Origin: Macrostomum hystrix
Taxonomy: Eukaryota > Platyhelminthes > Macrostomidae
DNA: 64,000 nucleotides
NCBI GenBank assembly: GCA_950097015.1
Contig: CATNEN010000001.1
Coordinates: 26,075,001-26,139,000 of the forward strand
Direction: 5' to 3'
In this document: one piece after another, positions 30,920 through 43,084 of the stretch
Numbering within the stretch: the stretch's first letter is position 1
How the letters are laid out: every line of letters begins with the position of its first letter
Made by a program: the position numbers and the translations under genes
Notes under the pieces: model-generated
Database searches by the model: none
The model's input: only the letters and a program-made list of their open reading frames with translations
What the model was told of the DNA's origin: nothing

Positions 30920-32280
30920 CAGGGTAGCAGAGAGGTAGAGATATGGTTAGAGAGTGGGGTAGAGAGAGTGAGGTAGAGAGAGTGAGGTAGAGAGAGTGAG
31001 GTAGAGAGAGTGGGGTAGAGAGAGTGAGGTAGAGAGAGTGAGGTAGAGAGAGTGAGGTAGAGAGAGTGAGGTAGAGAGAGTGGGGTAGAGAGAGTGGGGT
31101 AGAGAGAGTGAGGTAGAGAAAGTGAGGTAGAGAGAGTGGGGTAGAGAGAGTGGGGTAGAGATAATGAGGTAGAGAGAGTGGGGTAGAGAGAGTGAGGTAG
31201 AGAGAGTGGGGTAGAGAGAGTGGGGTAGAGAGAGTGAGGTAGAGAGAGTGAGGTAGAGAGAGTGGGGTAGAGAGAGTGGGGTAGAGAGAGTGAGGTAGAG
31301 AGAGTGGGGTAGAGAGAGTGAGGTAGAGAGAGTGAGGTAGAGAGAGTGAGGTAGAGAGAGTGGGGTAGAGAGAGTGGGGTAGAGAGAGTGAGGTAGAAAG
31401 AGTGGTTAAAGAGAGTGGGGTAGAGAGAGTGGGGTAGAGAGAGTGAGGTAGAGAGAGTGAGGTAGAGAGAGTGAGGTAGAGAGAGTGAGGTAGAGAGAGT
31501 GGGGTAGAGAGAGTGGGGTAGAGAGAGTGAGGTAGAGAGAGTGGGGTAGAGAGAGGTAGAGAGAATGGGGTAGAGAGAGTGAGGTAGAGAGAGTGGGGTA
31601 GAGAGAGTGGGTAGAGAGAGTGAGGTAGAGAGAGTGAGGTAGAGAGAGTGGGGTAGAGAGAGTGAGGTAGAGAAAGTGAGGTAGAGAGAGTGGGGTAGAG
31701 AGAGTGGGGTAGAGAGAATGAGGTAGAGAGAGTGGGGTAGAGAGAGTGAGGTAGAGAGAGTGAGGTAGAGAGAGTGGGGTAGAGAGAGTGAGGTAGAGAG
31801 AGTGAGGTAGAGAGAGTGGGGTAGAGAGAGTGAGGTAGAGAGAGTGAGGTAGAGAGAGTGGGGTAGAGAGAGTGGGGTAGAGAGAGTGGGGTAGAGAGAG
31901 TGAGGTAGAGAGAGTGGGGTAGAGAGAGTGGGGTAGAGAGAGTGGGGTAGAGAGAGTGAGGTAGAGAGAGTGGGGTAGAGAGAGTGGGGTAGAGAGAGTG
32001 GGGTAGAGAGAGTGGGGTAGAGAGAGTGAGGTAGAGAGAGTGAGGTACAGAGAGTGGGGTAGAGAGAGTGAGGTAGAGAGAGTGAGGAAGAAAGAGTGAG
32101 GTAGAAGAGTGGGTAGAGAGAGTGAGGTAGAAAGAGTGAGGTAGAGAGAGTGAGGTAAAGAGAGTGGGTAGAGAGAGTGAGGTAGAGAGAGTGAGGTAGA
32201 GAGAGTGAGGTAGAGAGAGTGAGGAAGAAAGAGTGAGGAAGAAAGAGTGGGCTAGAGAGAGTGAGGTAGAGAGAGTTGGG
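30920..32280. repeat. 14-bp purine-rich minisatellite
   Basis: Nearly 100 copies of a 14-bp unit GAGAGAGTGAGGTA or GAGAGAGTGGGGTA. The A/G choice at one base forms a mixed pattern along the array. Confidence 0.96.
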
Positions 32281-32820
32281 TTGAAGACAGACAGTGGTAG
32301 AGATAGTGGGGTAGAGATAGTGGGGCAGAGATAGTGGGGTAGAGATAGTGGGGCAGAGATAGTGGGGTAGAGAGAGTGGGTAGAGAGAGTAGGGTTGAAG
32401 ACAGACAGTGGTAGAGATAGTGGGGTAGAGATAGTGGGGTTGAGATAGTGGGGTAGAGAGAGTGGGTAGAGAGAGTTGGGTTGAAGACAGACAGTGGTAG
32501 AGATAGTGGGGTAGAGATAGTGGGGTAGAGAGAGTGGGTAGAGAGAGTTGGGTTGAAGACAGACAGTGGTAGAGATAGTGGGGTAGAGATAGTGGGGTAG
32601 AGAGAGTGGGTAGAGAGAGTTGGGTTGAAGACAGACAGTGGTAGAGATAGTGGGGTAGAGATAGTGGGGCAGAGATAGTGGGGTAGAGAGAGTGGGTAGA
32701 GAGAGTTGGGTTGAAGACAGACAGTGGTAGAGATAGTGGGGTAGAGATAGTGGGGTAGAGAGAGTGGGTAGAGAGAGTTGGGTTGAAGACAGACAGTGGT
32801 AGAGATAGTGGGGTGGAGTC
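32281..32820. repeat. Higher-order repeat derived from the 14-bp array
   Basis: Seven blocks of about 70-115 bp. Each starts with GGGTTGAAGACAGACAGTGG and is followed by 14-bp units in the GAGATAGTGGGGTA form. It continues the preceding array but has gained a fixed non-repeat segment in each block. Confidence 0.9.
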
Positions 32821-33499
32821 GTGATGATAAATATTTAATTCCTCTTTTATCACACAAGAATATCAGGTGAATATTATCAGGATTTTCTTCTCTCATTCCA
32901 AACAATTGGTAATTTGAGAATGCAGTTCGTGTATGTGAGAATGCACGCTTGTGAGATAAAAGTGAAAAATCGGGGATTTCCTTTCATAACACGATAACTC
33001 AAAGAAGCAGTGTTCATGCAGCAGCATCTCAAGTGCTGAGTGCTTAACGCAATAACGATTGAAGACAAAGTTGACTTGCAGGAGATCGCTAAACTTTATT
33101 AGCGTCAAAAGAGAACCGACAAGACAAGCGCGGAGGAAAGATGAGAAAAACAGGACTATTGCAGAATTTCGAGTCTAAACCTGCGTTTATCTGAGGCAAT
33201 TCAATTCGTGCCGTTGGAAACAACCCGATGGGATGGTAACCAGAAACTCGCGCGAGTCCATTGTGATCAGTTGCCGACGAGTGAGTTAATGGTATCCCTT
33301 ACTGGACTATCCTGCCTTCGCAAGTTTTCAAAATCTAATTTCGCCAGACAGCGCTTTGGCTTCCAGTAGGGGTTGGCGAAGCTATTTTGTAACTGAAGCC
33401 CTTTTTGTGAACTGTGATGGACAACTATTGCGTCTGAGATGTCAGCTTTGTTAGTTCCGGCTGACTAGTGCGAAACTCAAATGAGAATTTGAAGGACAG
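32821..33499. other. Unique spacer, no gene
   Basis: No coding exon recognised on either strand. Confidence 0.5.
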
Positions 33500-36400
33500 A
33501 ATGGCAGATGATTGAAGAAGAGAGGGTAGATGATTGAGTGAGAGAGGGTAGATGATTGAGTGATAGAGGGTAGATAATTGAGTGAGAGAAGGTAGATAAT
33601 TGAGTGAGAGAGGGTAGATGATTGAGTGAGAGAGGGTAGATAATTGAGGGAGAGAGGGTAGATAATTGAGTGAGAGAGGGTAGATGATTGAGTGAGAGAG
33701 GGTAGATGATTGAGTGAGAGAGGGTAGATAATTGAGGGATAAAGGGTAGATAATTGAGTGAGAGAGGGTAGATAATTGAGTGAGAGAAGGTAGATAATTG
33801 AGTGAGAGAGGGTAGATAATTGAGTGAGAGAGGGTAGATGATTGAGTGAGAGAGGGTAGATAATTGAGTGAGAGAAGGTAGATAATTGAGTGAGAGAGGG
33901 TAGATAATTGAGTGAGAGAGGGTAGATGATTGAGTGAGAGAAGGTAGATGATTGAGGGAGAGAGGGTAGATAATTGAGTGAGAGAGGGTAGATGATTGAG
34001 TGGGAGAGGGTAGATAATTGAGGGATAAAGGGTAGATAATTGAGTGAGAGAGGGTAGATAATTGAGTGAGAGAAGGTAGATGATTGAGGGAGAGAGGGTA
34101 GATAATTGAGTGAGAGAGGGTAGATGATTGAGTGAGAGAGGGTAGATAATTGAGTGAGAGAGGGTAGATGATTGAGTGAGAGAGGGTAGATAATTGAGTG
34201 AGAGAGGGTAGATGATTGAGGGAGAGAGGGTAGATAATTGAGGGATAAAGGGTAGATAATTGAGTGAGAGAGGGTAGATAATTGAGTGAGAGAAGGAAGA
34301 TGATTGAGGGAGAGAGGGTAGATAATTGAGTGAGAGAGGGTAGATGATTGAGTGAGAGAGGGTAGATAATTGAGGAGAGAGGGTAGATAATTGAGTGAGA
34401 GAGGGTAGATAATTGAGTGAGAGAAGGTAGATAATTGAGTGAGAGAAGGTAGATGATTGAGTGAGAGAAGGTAGATAATTGAGTGAGAGAAGGTAGATGA
34501 TTGAGTGAGAGAAGGTAGATAATTGAGTGAGAGAAGGTAGATGATTGAGGGAGAGAGGGTAGATAATTGAGTGAGAGAAGGTAGATAATTGAGTGAGAGA
34601 GGGTAGATGATTGAGTGAGAGAGGGTAGATAATTGAGTGAGAGAGGGTAGATAATTGAGGGAGAGAGGGTAGATGATTGAGTGAGAGAAGGTAGATGATT
34701 GAGGGAGAGAGGGTAGATGATTGAGTGAGAGAAGGTAGATAATTGAGTGAGAGAGGGTAGATGATTGAGGGAGAGAGGGTAGATAATTGAGGGAGAGAGG
34801 GTAGATGATTGAGGGAGAGAGGGTAGATAATTGAGTGAGAGAGGGTAGATAATTGAGTGAGAGAAGGTAGATAATTGAGTGAGAGAAGGTAGATGATTGA
34901 GGGAGAGAGGGTAGATAATTGAGGGAGAGAGGGTAGATGATTGAGTGAGAGAAGGTAGATAATTGAGTGAGAGAGGGTAGATGATTGAGGGAGAGAGGGT
35001 AGATAATTGAGGGAGAGAGGGTAGATGATTGAGGGAGAGAGGGTAGATAATTGAGTGAGAGAGGGTAGATAATTGAGTGAGAGAAGGTAGATAATTGAGT
35101 GAGAGAAGGTAGATGATTGAGGGAGAGAGGGTAGATAATTGAGTGAGAGAAGGTAGATAATTGAGTGAGAGAGGGTAGATAATTGAGTGAGAGAGGGTAG
35201 ATGATTGAGTGAGAGAAGGTAGATGATTGAGGGAGAGAGGGTAGATAATTGAGTGAGAGAGGGTAGATGATTGAGTGGGAGAGGGTAGATAATTGAGGGA
35301 TAAAGGGTAGATAATTGAGTGAGAGAGGGTAGATAATTGAGTGAGAGAAGGTAGATGATTGAGGGAGAGAGGGTAGATAATTGAGTGAGAGAGGGTAGAT
35401 GATTGAGTGAGAGAGGGTAGATAATTGAGTGAGAGAGGGTAGATGATTGAGTGAGAGAGGGTAGATAATTGAGTGAGAGAGGGTAGATGATTGAGGGAGA
35501 GAGGGTAGATAATTGAGGGATAAAGGGTAGATAATTGAGTGAGAGAGGGTAGATAATTGAGTGAGAGAAGGTAGATGATTGAGGGAGAGAGGGTAGATAA
35601 TTGAGTGAGAGAGGGTAGATGATTGAGTGAGAGAGGGTAGATAATTGAGGGAGAGAGGGTAGATAATTGAGTGAGAGAGGGTAGATAATTGAGTGAGAGA
35701 AGGTAGATAATTGAGTGAGAGAAGGTAGATGATTGAGTGAGAGAAGGTAGATAATTGAGTGAGAGAAGGTAGATGATTGAGTGAGAGAAGGTAGATAATT
35801 GAGTGAGAGAAGGTAGATGATTGAGGGAGAGAGGGTAGATAATTGAGTGAGAGAAGGTAGATAATTGAGTGAGAGAGGGTAGATGATTGAGTGAGAGAGG
35901 GTAGATAATTGAGTGAGAGAGGGTAGATAATTGAGGGAGAGAGGGTAGATGATTGAGTGAGAGAAGGTAGATGATTGAGGGAGAGAGGGTAGATGATTGA
36001 GTGAGAGAAGGTAGATAATTGAGTGAGAGAGGGTAGATGATTGAGGGAGAGAGGGTAGATAATTGAGGGAGAGAGGGTAGATGATTGAGGGAGAGAGGGT
36101 AGATAATTGAGTGAGAGAGGGTAGATAATTGAGTGAGAGAAGGTAGATAATTGAGTGAGAGAAGGTAGATGATTGAGGGAGAGAGGGTAGATAATTGAGG
36201 GAGAGAGGGTAGATGATTGAGTGAGAGAAGGTAGATAATTGAGTGAGAGAGGGTAGATGATTGAGGGAGAGAGGGTAGATAATTGAGGGAGAGAGGGTAG
36301 ATGATTGAGGGAGAGAGGGTAGATAATTGAGTGAGAGAGGGTAGATAATTGAGTGAGAGAAGGTAGATAATTGAGTGAGAGAAGGTAGATGATTGAGGGA

Positions 36401-36540
36401 GAGAGGGTAGATAATTGAGTGAGAGAAGGTAGATAATTGAGTGAGAGAGGGTAGATGATTGAGTGAGAGAGGGTAGATAATTGAGTGAGAGAGGGTAGAT
36501 AATTGAGGGAGAGAGGGTAGATAATTGAGGGAGATATTGA
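33500..36540. repeat. 22-bp minisatellite with 220-bp higher-order units
   Basis: About 138 units of 22 bp containing GAGAGAGGGTAGATAATTG, with GTGAGAGAA and GGTAGATGATTG variants. The same variant order recurs at 220-bp steps (34721 and 34941; 35997 and 36217), and the two pairs are themselves 1276 bp (58 units) apart. Frames of over 1000 codons across it are by-products. Confidence 0.96.
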
Positions 36541-36879
36541 GAGGTATTTGCTCGTAGAAAGCAAGAACTAAGATTAGCTGTTTGCATTTTGTACTTTTTA
36601 AAGTGTTCGACCATTGAATGGGTGCAATTTTATTTTCAATTGCAATACTAAGTTAATGCGAGAGCCGAGTTACCACTAGGAAAAAAGTATTTTTGTGCAT
36701 TTTAGTTTGCAACATGCCTGACAACTTCAACACAAAAATTACCAGCAATACTGATTGAAAAGCTGTGGCAAGTAGTGCATCAGTAAAATAACTATTCTAG
36801 CGTTTTTCAGAACATCTTTCTTACTGCAGCATGTTTGCATGTCTTGCTGCTTTTAAATTAAACAAAACAATCTTCTTGT
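36541..36879. other. Unique spacer between two arrays
   Basis: No gene is seen. The strand carrying the purines switches here: purine-rich on + before it, pyrimidine-rich on + after it. Confidence 0.5.
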
Positions 36880-38062
36880 CAACTTGATCTTCTTCTTGTC
36901 CACCTGCCTGTCTTCTTGTCTACCTGCCTGTCTTCTTGTCCACCTGCCTGTCTTCTTGTCCACCTGCCTGTCTTCTTGTCCACCTGCCTGTCTTCTTGTC
37001 CACCTGCCTGTCTTCTTGTCCACCTGCCTGACTTCTTGTCCACCTGCCTGTCTTCTTGTCCACCTGCCTGTCTTCTTGTCCACCTGCCTGTCTTCTTGTC
37101 CACCTGCCTGTCTTCTTGTCCACCTGCCTGTCTTCTTGTCTACCTGCCTGTCTTCTTGTCCACCTGCCTGTCTTCTTGTCCACCTGCCTGTCTTCTTGTC
37201 CACCTGCCTGACTTCTTGTCCACCTGCCTGTCTTCTTGTCTACCTGCCTGTCTTCTTGTCAACTTTATCTTCTTCTTCTGGTCCACCTGCCTGTCTTCTT
37301 GTCCACCTGCCTGTCTTCTGGTCCACCTGCCTGTCTTCTGGTCCACCTGCCTGTCTTCTTGTCCACCTGCCTGTCTTCTTGTCCACCTGCTTGTCTTCTT
37401 GTCCACCTGCCTGTCTTCTTGTCCACCTGCCTGTCTTCTTGTCCACCTGCCTGTCTTCTTGTCCACCTGCCTGTCTTCTTGTCCACCTGCCTGTCTTCTT
37501 GTCCACCTGCCTGTCTTCTTGTCCACCTGCCTGTCTTCTTGTCCACCTGCCTGTCTTCTTGTCTACCTGCCTGTCTTCTTGTCAACTTTATCTTCTTCTT
37601 CTGGTCCACCTGCCTGTCTTCTTGTCCACCTGCCTGTCTTCTGGTCCACCTGCCTGTCTTCTGGTCCACCTGCCTGTCTTCTTGTCCACCTGCCTGTCTT
37701 CTTGTCCACCTGCCTGTCTTCTTGTCCACCTGCCTGTCTTCTTGTCCACCTGCCTGTCTTCTTGTCCACCTGCCTGTCTTCTTGTCTACCTGCCTGTCTT
37801 CTTGTCCACCTGCCTGTCTTCTTGTCCACCTGCCTGTCTTCTTGTCCACCTGCCTGTCTTCTTGTCCACCTGCCTGTCTTCTTGTCCACCTGCCTGTCTT
37901 CTTGTCTACCTGCCTGTCTTCTTGTCCACCTGCCTGTCTTCTTGTCCACCTGCCTGTCTTCTTGTCCACCTGCCTGTCTTCTTGTCCACCTGCCTGTCTT
38001 CTTGTCCACCTGCCTGTCTTCTTGTCCACCTGCCTGTCTTCTTGTCTACCTGCCTGTCTTCT
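36880..38062. repeat. 20-bp minisatellite with 323-bp higher-order repeat
   Basis: About 58 units of CTTCTTGTCCACCTGCCTGT. A distinctive interruption, AACTTTATCTTCTTCTTCTGG, less its last base in the motif AACTTTATCTTCTTCTTCT, recurs at 37261 and 37584, followed by the same CTTCTGG variants, so a 323-bp block was duplicated. Confidence 0.96.
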
Positions 38063-38228
38063 TAAAGCACTTGTTTGTCTGTCCTCCTGACCACCTGTAA
38101 ATTTGTCAGTTTGTTCACCTGTAGGTATTCTTGTCGACGTGTCTTCTTAACCACCTGGTCCTATCAGTCTTCTTAACCTGTAATTCGCGCTGTCAAACTG
38201 TCAATCAGTCAGCTCCCCCCGAATCATT

Positions 38229-38745
38229 TTATGGAGGGTCCTCGCCGAAGGCCACCAAGGAGTGCCGGCCGGGTGCTCCGGTCTGCTGCAGGTGGATGGC
38301 CTCGTTAAAGAGGCTGCAACGCGCCGTCGGGCTGACCGGCTGCGCATCATTGAACCCCACAGAACCTCGTCGATCAGCTTCTCGAAGAGCTCGATGGTGC
38401 CGTCGAGAGGCTTCGGCAGCGTCGGCGTAGGCGATCAGCAGCCGCGTCTCCTCCGTGGCTTCCAGCCGGCAGCGTCGAAGAATCGCCGGCTCGCCGTCTA
38501 CCCCGTCCGCGTCATCGGACGCGTCCGCCGCGCCGCTTAGCAGAGGTCGGAGTGCGGCCTTCTCAACGGCTGCCGACGGAGCCGCCGATAGCGCAGCCAG
38601 ACAGCGCCCAGCAGGCGAGCAGTGTCGCTGACGTCGCTCGGACAGCCAGGCGTCGCACCAGTTCCAGAGTCTCCAGGCGATGACGGCCAGCAGCAGCGCC
38701 GTGCTGGTCATCAGGAAGGTCTCGGCCAGTGTCAGCGCTGCGAAC
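38229..38745 (-). CDS. Terminal exon of an unidentified membrane protein
   Basis: GC3-rich open frame of about 172 codons ending at TAA 38229-38231. The acceptor-like ACACGGTTCAG lies directly upstream (minus strand), giving phase 2 entry. The exon opens with a hydrophobic span (LTLAETFLMTSTALLLAVIA then WRLWNW), probably a transmembrane helix. A Cys/Arg-rich stretch (SERRQRHCSPAGRC), an acidic segment (ASDDADGVDGEP) and a charged, probably helical region (ATEETRLLIAYADAAEASRR) follow. I recognise no family. Earlier exons are not found and may lie among the arrays up to 46 kb. The coding call rests on codon character, the acceptor and the TM span. Confidence 0.55.
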
Positions 38746-39184
38746 CTGAACCGTGTTGGAGGTTGGAAAAGTTGAAAGTAAGGAAAAGCATTGTGAATTG
38801 GAGCAGCTGAGTACAAGGCACCAGGAAATTTACCAGTTTCCAGCTGCCATGCTCAGCAGCTCAACTGAGTCAACCGTCCGAGTCAGGCCAACTGAAAAAT
38901 CACCTTATTTCCTGAGCACATTAGACTGAGCTGCGCAAACTGTCTAGTACTGGTATTCTCGCATGTGCACTGCGTGGCAACACTCGAGTCTGCCGCTTGA
39001 AATTATCGATTTTCTTGTCTGCGCGATCACTGGCCGCAGAGACCATGATCAGTGGTCTGCGGGACAATTAGTTTCAGCAATTGTACTTGGACTTGGACGC
39101 ATTGGTTAAATTTCCTAACCAATGTACAAGCGGCCTCTCAATGCACTTCAACTCGAGGTGTGACTAGATACAGTTGTGACCTCT
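38746..39184. other. Probable intron, no exon seen
   Basis: It lies upstream of the minus-strand exon. No second exon is recognised. Confidence 0.4.
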
Positions 39185-39800
39185 CTTCTTCACCGTGCTC
39201 ACACTGCCATCTGCAGCCTTCACTGTGCTCACACTGCCATCTGGAGTCTTCACTGTGCTCACACTGGCATATGCAGCCTTCACTGTGCTCACACTGGCAT
39301 ATGCAGCCTTCACTGTGCTCACACTGCCATCTGCAGCCTTCACTGTGCTCATACTGCCATCTGGAGTCTTCACTGTGCTCACACTGCCATCTGGAGTCTT
39401 CATTGTGCTCACACTGGCATCTGGAGTCTTCACTGTGCTCACACTGCCATCTGGAGTCTTCACTGTGCTCACACTGCCATCTGGCGTCTTCACTGTGCTC
39501 ACACTGGCATATGCAGCCTTCACTGTGCTCACACTGCCATCTGCAGCCTTCACTGTGCTCACACTGCCATCTGCAGCCTTCACTGTGCTCACACTGCCAT
39601 CTGCAGCCTTCACTGTGCTCACACTGCCATCTGGAGTCTTCACTGTACTCACACTGCCATCTGCAGTCTTCACCGTGCTCACACTGCCATCTGGAGCCTT
39701 CACTGTGCTCACACTGGCATCTGCAGCCTTCACTGTGCTCACACTGGCATCTGCAGCCTTCACTGTGCTCACACTCCCATCTGCAGCCTTCACTGTGCTG
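39185..39800. repeat. 30-bp minisatellite
   Basis: About 20 copies of a 30-bp unit made of CTTCACTGTGCTCACACTG plus CCATCTGCAGC, with CCATCTGGAGT and GCATATGCAGC variants. Because 30 is divisible by three, all frames stay open on both strands. Confidence 0.96.
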
Positions 39801-40649
39801 ATCTAACTTGAAACTGATATTTGGCTGTTGCTAAAAATAGCCTCCACCTCTCGGATTCCCCGCAAAATTGGGATTCCCCGAGGCCTGAGTTCTGCGCTTT
39901 TCATCGGTTCTCTAAAAAACTCATAGCAGCGCATCAGTTCTACTCACAGTAGTCAGTTGGGACATAATCTGCCTTTCAATCGCGCTGCAAGGCCAACCGA
40001 TTCCAAGTGAAACTTCGGTCTGTCCTGGGAGAGAGCGGAGGCCGCAGTCTCAGTGCACGGCTCAGCCAATGAGGTGCGAGTTCTGTGCGGTCACGTGACT
40101 CCACTGCCCAGCCTCTCTTCTGCATCTGCGGCTGAGACAGTGAGGAGAGAGTTACTCAGCCTCAGGTGTTTCTGAGAATGGAAGTCAGTTCTCTCACCGG
40201 CTCTCAACCTCCCCAGCTCCATCTCCGAGCTGTGCAGGGCTGGGTGGGCACTGCGCTGCTCTCTGTGCTTTCTGAACAAAAGAAGGCCGGCTGGGAGGGC
40301 AGGAGGGGGAGGTGCGGCTGGAGAGGATGAGCTGCCCCGCACGCACAGTGGAAGGAGCGCAGCGGCAAAGGCTGCCAGGCTGTCTTTTGGAAGAGAATGG
40401 AGGCAGAGGGAGAGGGGCGGCCCTCACAATGCGACCCTCCCAGCCTCTTGAGCAGTAAACAATCAGTTTGCTGAGAAACAGAAGACAGAGTCTGAGAGGC
40501 TGCTGAAATGTTCGGTTCAAAGCAGATTTCATGCAGTGCGTTTTGCTTGCTGCCAGGCAGCTGAAATGAAATGCGCCATCAGCTCAGTTGGACAGCCTTT
40601 GAGTCGACTTGAAACTGCGAGTCTGCAGGCTTTGACCGTTACCCTTCAG
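39801..40649. other. Unique GC-rich DNA, no gene recognised
   Basis: Mixed sequence between arrays; open frames up to 112 codons lack recognisable motifs. Confidence 0.4.
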
Positions 40650-41525
40650 AGGGTGTCAGGGATGGCAGAGGGTATCAGGGATGGCAGAGGGTGTCAGGGA
40701 TGGCAGAGGGTGTCAGGGATGGCAGAGGGTATCAGGGATGGCAGAGGGTGTCAGGGATGGCAGAGGGTGTCAGGGATGGCAGAGGGTATCAGGGATGGCA
40801 GAGGGTGTCAGGGATGGCAGAGGGTGTCAGGGATGGCAGAGGGTGTCAGCAGGGAAGGCAGAGTGTGTCAGATAAGACAGGGTGTCAGGGATGGCCGAGG
40901 GTGTCAGGGAAAGCAGAGGGTGTCAGGGATGGCAGAGGGTGTCAGCAGGGAAGGCAGAGTGTGTCAGGTAAGGCAGAGGGTGTCAGGAATGGTAGAGGGT
41001 GTCAGGGATGGCCGAGGGTGTCAGGGAAGACAGAGGGTGTCAGGGATGGCCGAGGGTGTCAGGGAAAGCAGAGGGTGTCAGGGATGGCAGAGGGTGTCAG
41101 CAGGGAAGGCAGAGTGTGTCAGATAAGACAGGGTGTCAGGGATGGCCGAGGGTGTCAGGGAAAGCAGAGGGTGTCAGGGATGGCAGAGGGTGTCAGCAGG
41201 GAAGGCAGAGTGTGTCAGGTAAGGCAGAGGGTGTCAGGAATGGTAGAGGGTGTCAGGGATGGCCGAGGGTGTCAGGGAAGACAGAGGGTGTCAGGGATGG
41301 CCGAGGGTGTCAGGGAAAGCAGAGGGTGTCAGGGATGGCAGAGGGTGTCAGCAGGGAAGGCAGAGTGTGTCAGGTAAGGCAGAGGGTGTCAGGGATGGTA
41401 GAGGGTGTCAGGGATGGCCGAGGGTGTCAGGGAAGGCAGAGGGTGTCAGGGATGGCAGAGGGTGTCAGGGATGGCAGAGGGTGTCAGGGAAGGCAGAGGG
41501 TGTCAGGTAGGGCAGGTGTCAGGGG
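40650..41525. repeat. 19-bp minisatellite with ~250-bp higher-order repeat
   Basis: Units near GGTGTCAGGGATGGCAGAG. Marked variants (CAGCAGGGAAGGCAGAGTG, then CAGATAAGACAGGG) recur in the same order at about 40848, 41099 and, partly, later, showing block duplication. Confidence 0.95.
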
Positions 41526-42129
41526 CTCCTCACTAAGCCACAGCTCAAGGTGAGCACAGAGTAAAATCCAGCCATTTCCTGCCCAATCGGTTTGCTAAAA
41601 GTGAGAACTGATTTGAGTCACTTCATATCTTTGCTTATTCCTGGCTGGGCAATTTGTGCTCATTGTGACACTGAAAATAAATTTGAGTTTGAAAGCAGCC
41701 GCCCAGTCTGCTGCTCACAATGGAAAAGGGCAAAGCAGGTGGCGCCAGTCCGCAGCCTCCAGTTTCTCGAGTTTGTCGCAGCGAGTCTCCATCTCTGCCC
41801 GGCCCGTCTCTCAGCTTCTTTCGCCTGCGCTCTCGGAGCGGGGGAGGTCGACGGGCCGTTTTCAGTGCAGTAAAACAAGCGGTCGGTTATAAAAAATAAA
41901 ATAGCATCCCCAAGCCTAGCACTGCTCAGGACTTACGGTGCAGGGCTGCTCAACCGGTTCGAACAGGATTTATTGTCGCATTGTCGCATGCTGGCATAAT
42001 ATCTGCTCAAGGTTAATGAAAATTAATTCGCACTCACTCAACTCAGTTTGACGAAACCTCGGACTCAAAATATAAAATTATGGAACTAAATGTGGAGAAT
42101 TTCTCAACTTAAAACTACAGGCAAAGTCG
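41526..42129. other. Unique spacer, no gene
   Basis: Overlapping short frames at 41592-41892 are not supported as coding. Confidence 0.4.
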
Positions 42130-42675
42130 CTAATCCATGCTGGGCATGCTAATCCTTGTATGACATGCTAATCCTTGTAGGACATGTTAATCCTTGTAGG
42201 ACATGTTAATCCTTGTAGGACATGCTAATCCTTTCAAAACATGCTAATCCTTGTTGGACATGCTAATCCGTTTAAGACATGCTAATCCTTGTAGGACATG
42301 CTAATCCCTTTAAGACATGCTAATCCTTGTAGGACATGCTAATCCTTGAAGGACATGCTAATCCTTGTAGGACATGCTAATCCTTGTAGGACATGCTAAT
42401 CCTTGTAGGACATGCTAATCCTTGTAGGACATGCTAATCCTTGTAGGACATGCTAATCCTTGTTGGACATGCTAATCCGTTTAAGACATGCTAATCCTTG
42501 TAGGACATGCTAATCCCTTTAAGACATGCTAATCCTTGTAGGACATGCTAATCCTTGAAGGACATGCTAATCCTTGTAGGACATGCTAATCCTTGTAGGA
42601 CATGCTAATCCTTGTAGGACATGCTAATCCTTGAAGGACATGCTAATCCTTGTAGGACATGCTAATCCTTGTAAG
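42130..42675. repeat. 19-bp minisatellite
   Basis: About 28 copies of CTAATCCTTGTAGGACATG. The variants CCTTTAAGACATG, CGTTTAAGACATG and CTTGAAGGACATG recur in the same order about 228 bp (12 units) apart. Confidence 0.95.
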
Positions 42676-43084
42676 CTCTGGACAGACGAAGGGACTTAAG
42701 CTGAGCAGATTGTAATTGAGCAGTCAAACACAAAGCATCATCAGACAAAAGCTTCTTTTGAAATGAGCGGCTGGGGCCGTCAGTGCTCAGCACTTTGAGA
42801 ACTCGAGAAGGAGGCCTGAGAAAGCGACTCGAAAGACACCCACCCCAACTCCGCGAACTTTTACAAAACTGCAGAAAGGCGCTGAACAAATGCGCCATAG
42901 ACAGCGACTGAACCGGTTGAAACCGGATTTCATGCAGCTGCGGTTCGGTGGCTGCCGCACTTTCAGTTCAAGGTGGGTTGAAAATGCAACTCAAGTTTAA
43001 CAAACTGGACTCGAATTTGAAATTGGCTGATCAAGCTAGTAATGCCCTCAACTATAGAAACACTTTCAATATAACTGTCTTCCT
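42676..43084. other. Unique spacer sharing a segment with 44970-45060
   Basis: 42778-42860 (GTCAGTGCTCAGCACTTTG ... GACACCCACCCCAACTCC) resembles the end of the 31-bp array and its right flank at 44970-45060, so these spacers share ancestry. Confidence 0.5.

Noticed and set aside
25414-32905. Long Ser/Gln-, Leu/Phe- or Ser/Leu-rich frames (316-656 codons)
   Set aside because: All coincide with minisatellites lacking stop triplets; no unique flanking coding sequence or splice structure supports them.
33451-36614. Open frames of 1037 and 1045 codons on the minus strand
   Set aside because: They lie wholly in a 22-bp tandem array; the translation is a periodic 22-residue pattern and several overlapping frames are open at once.
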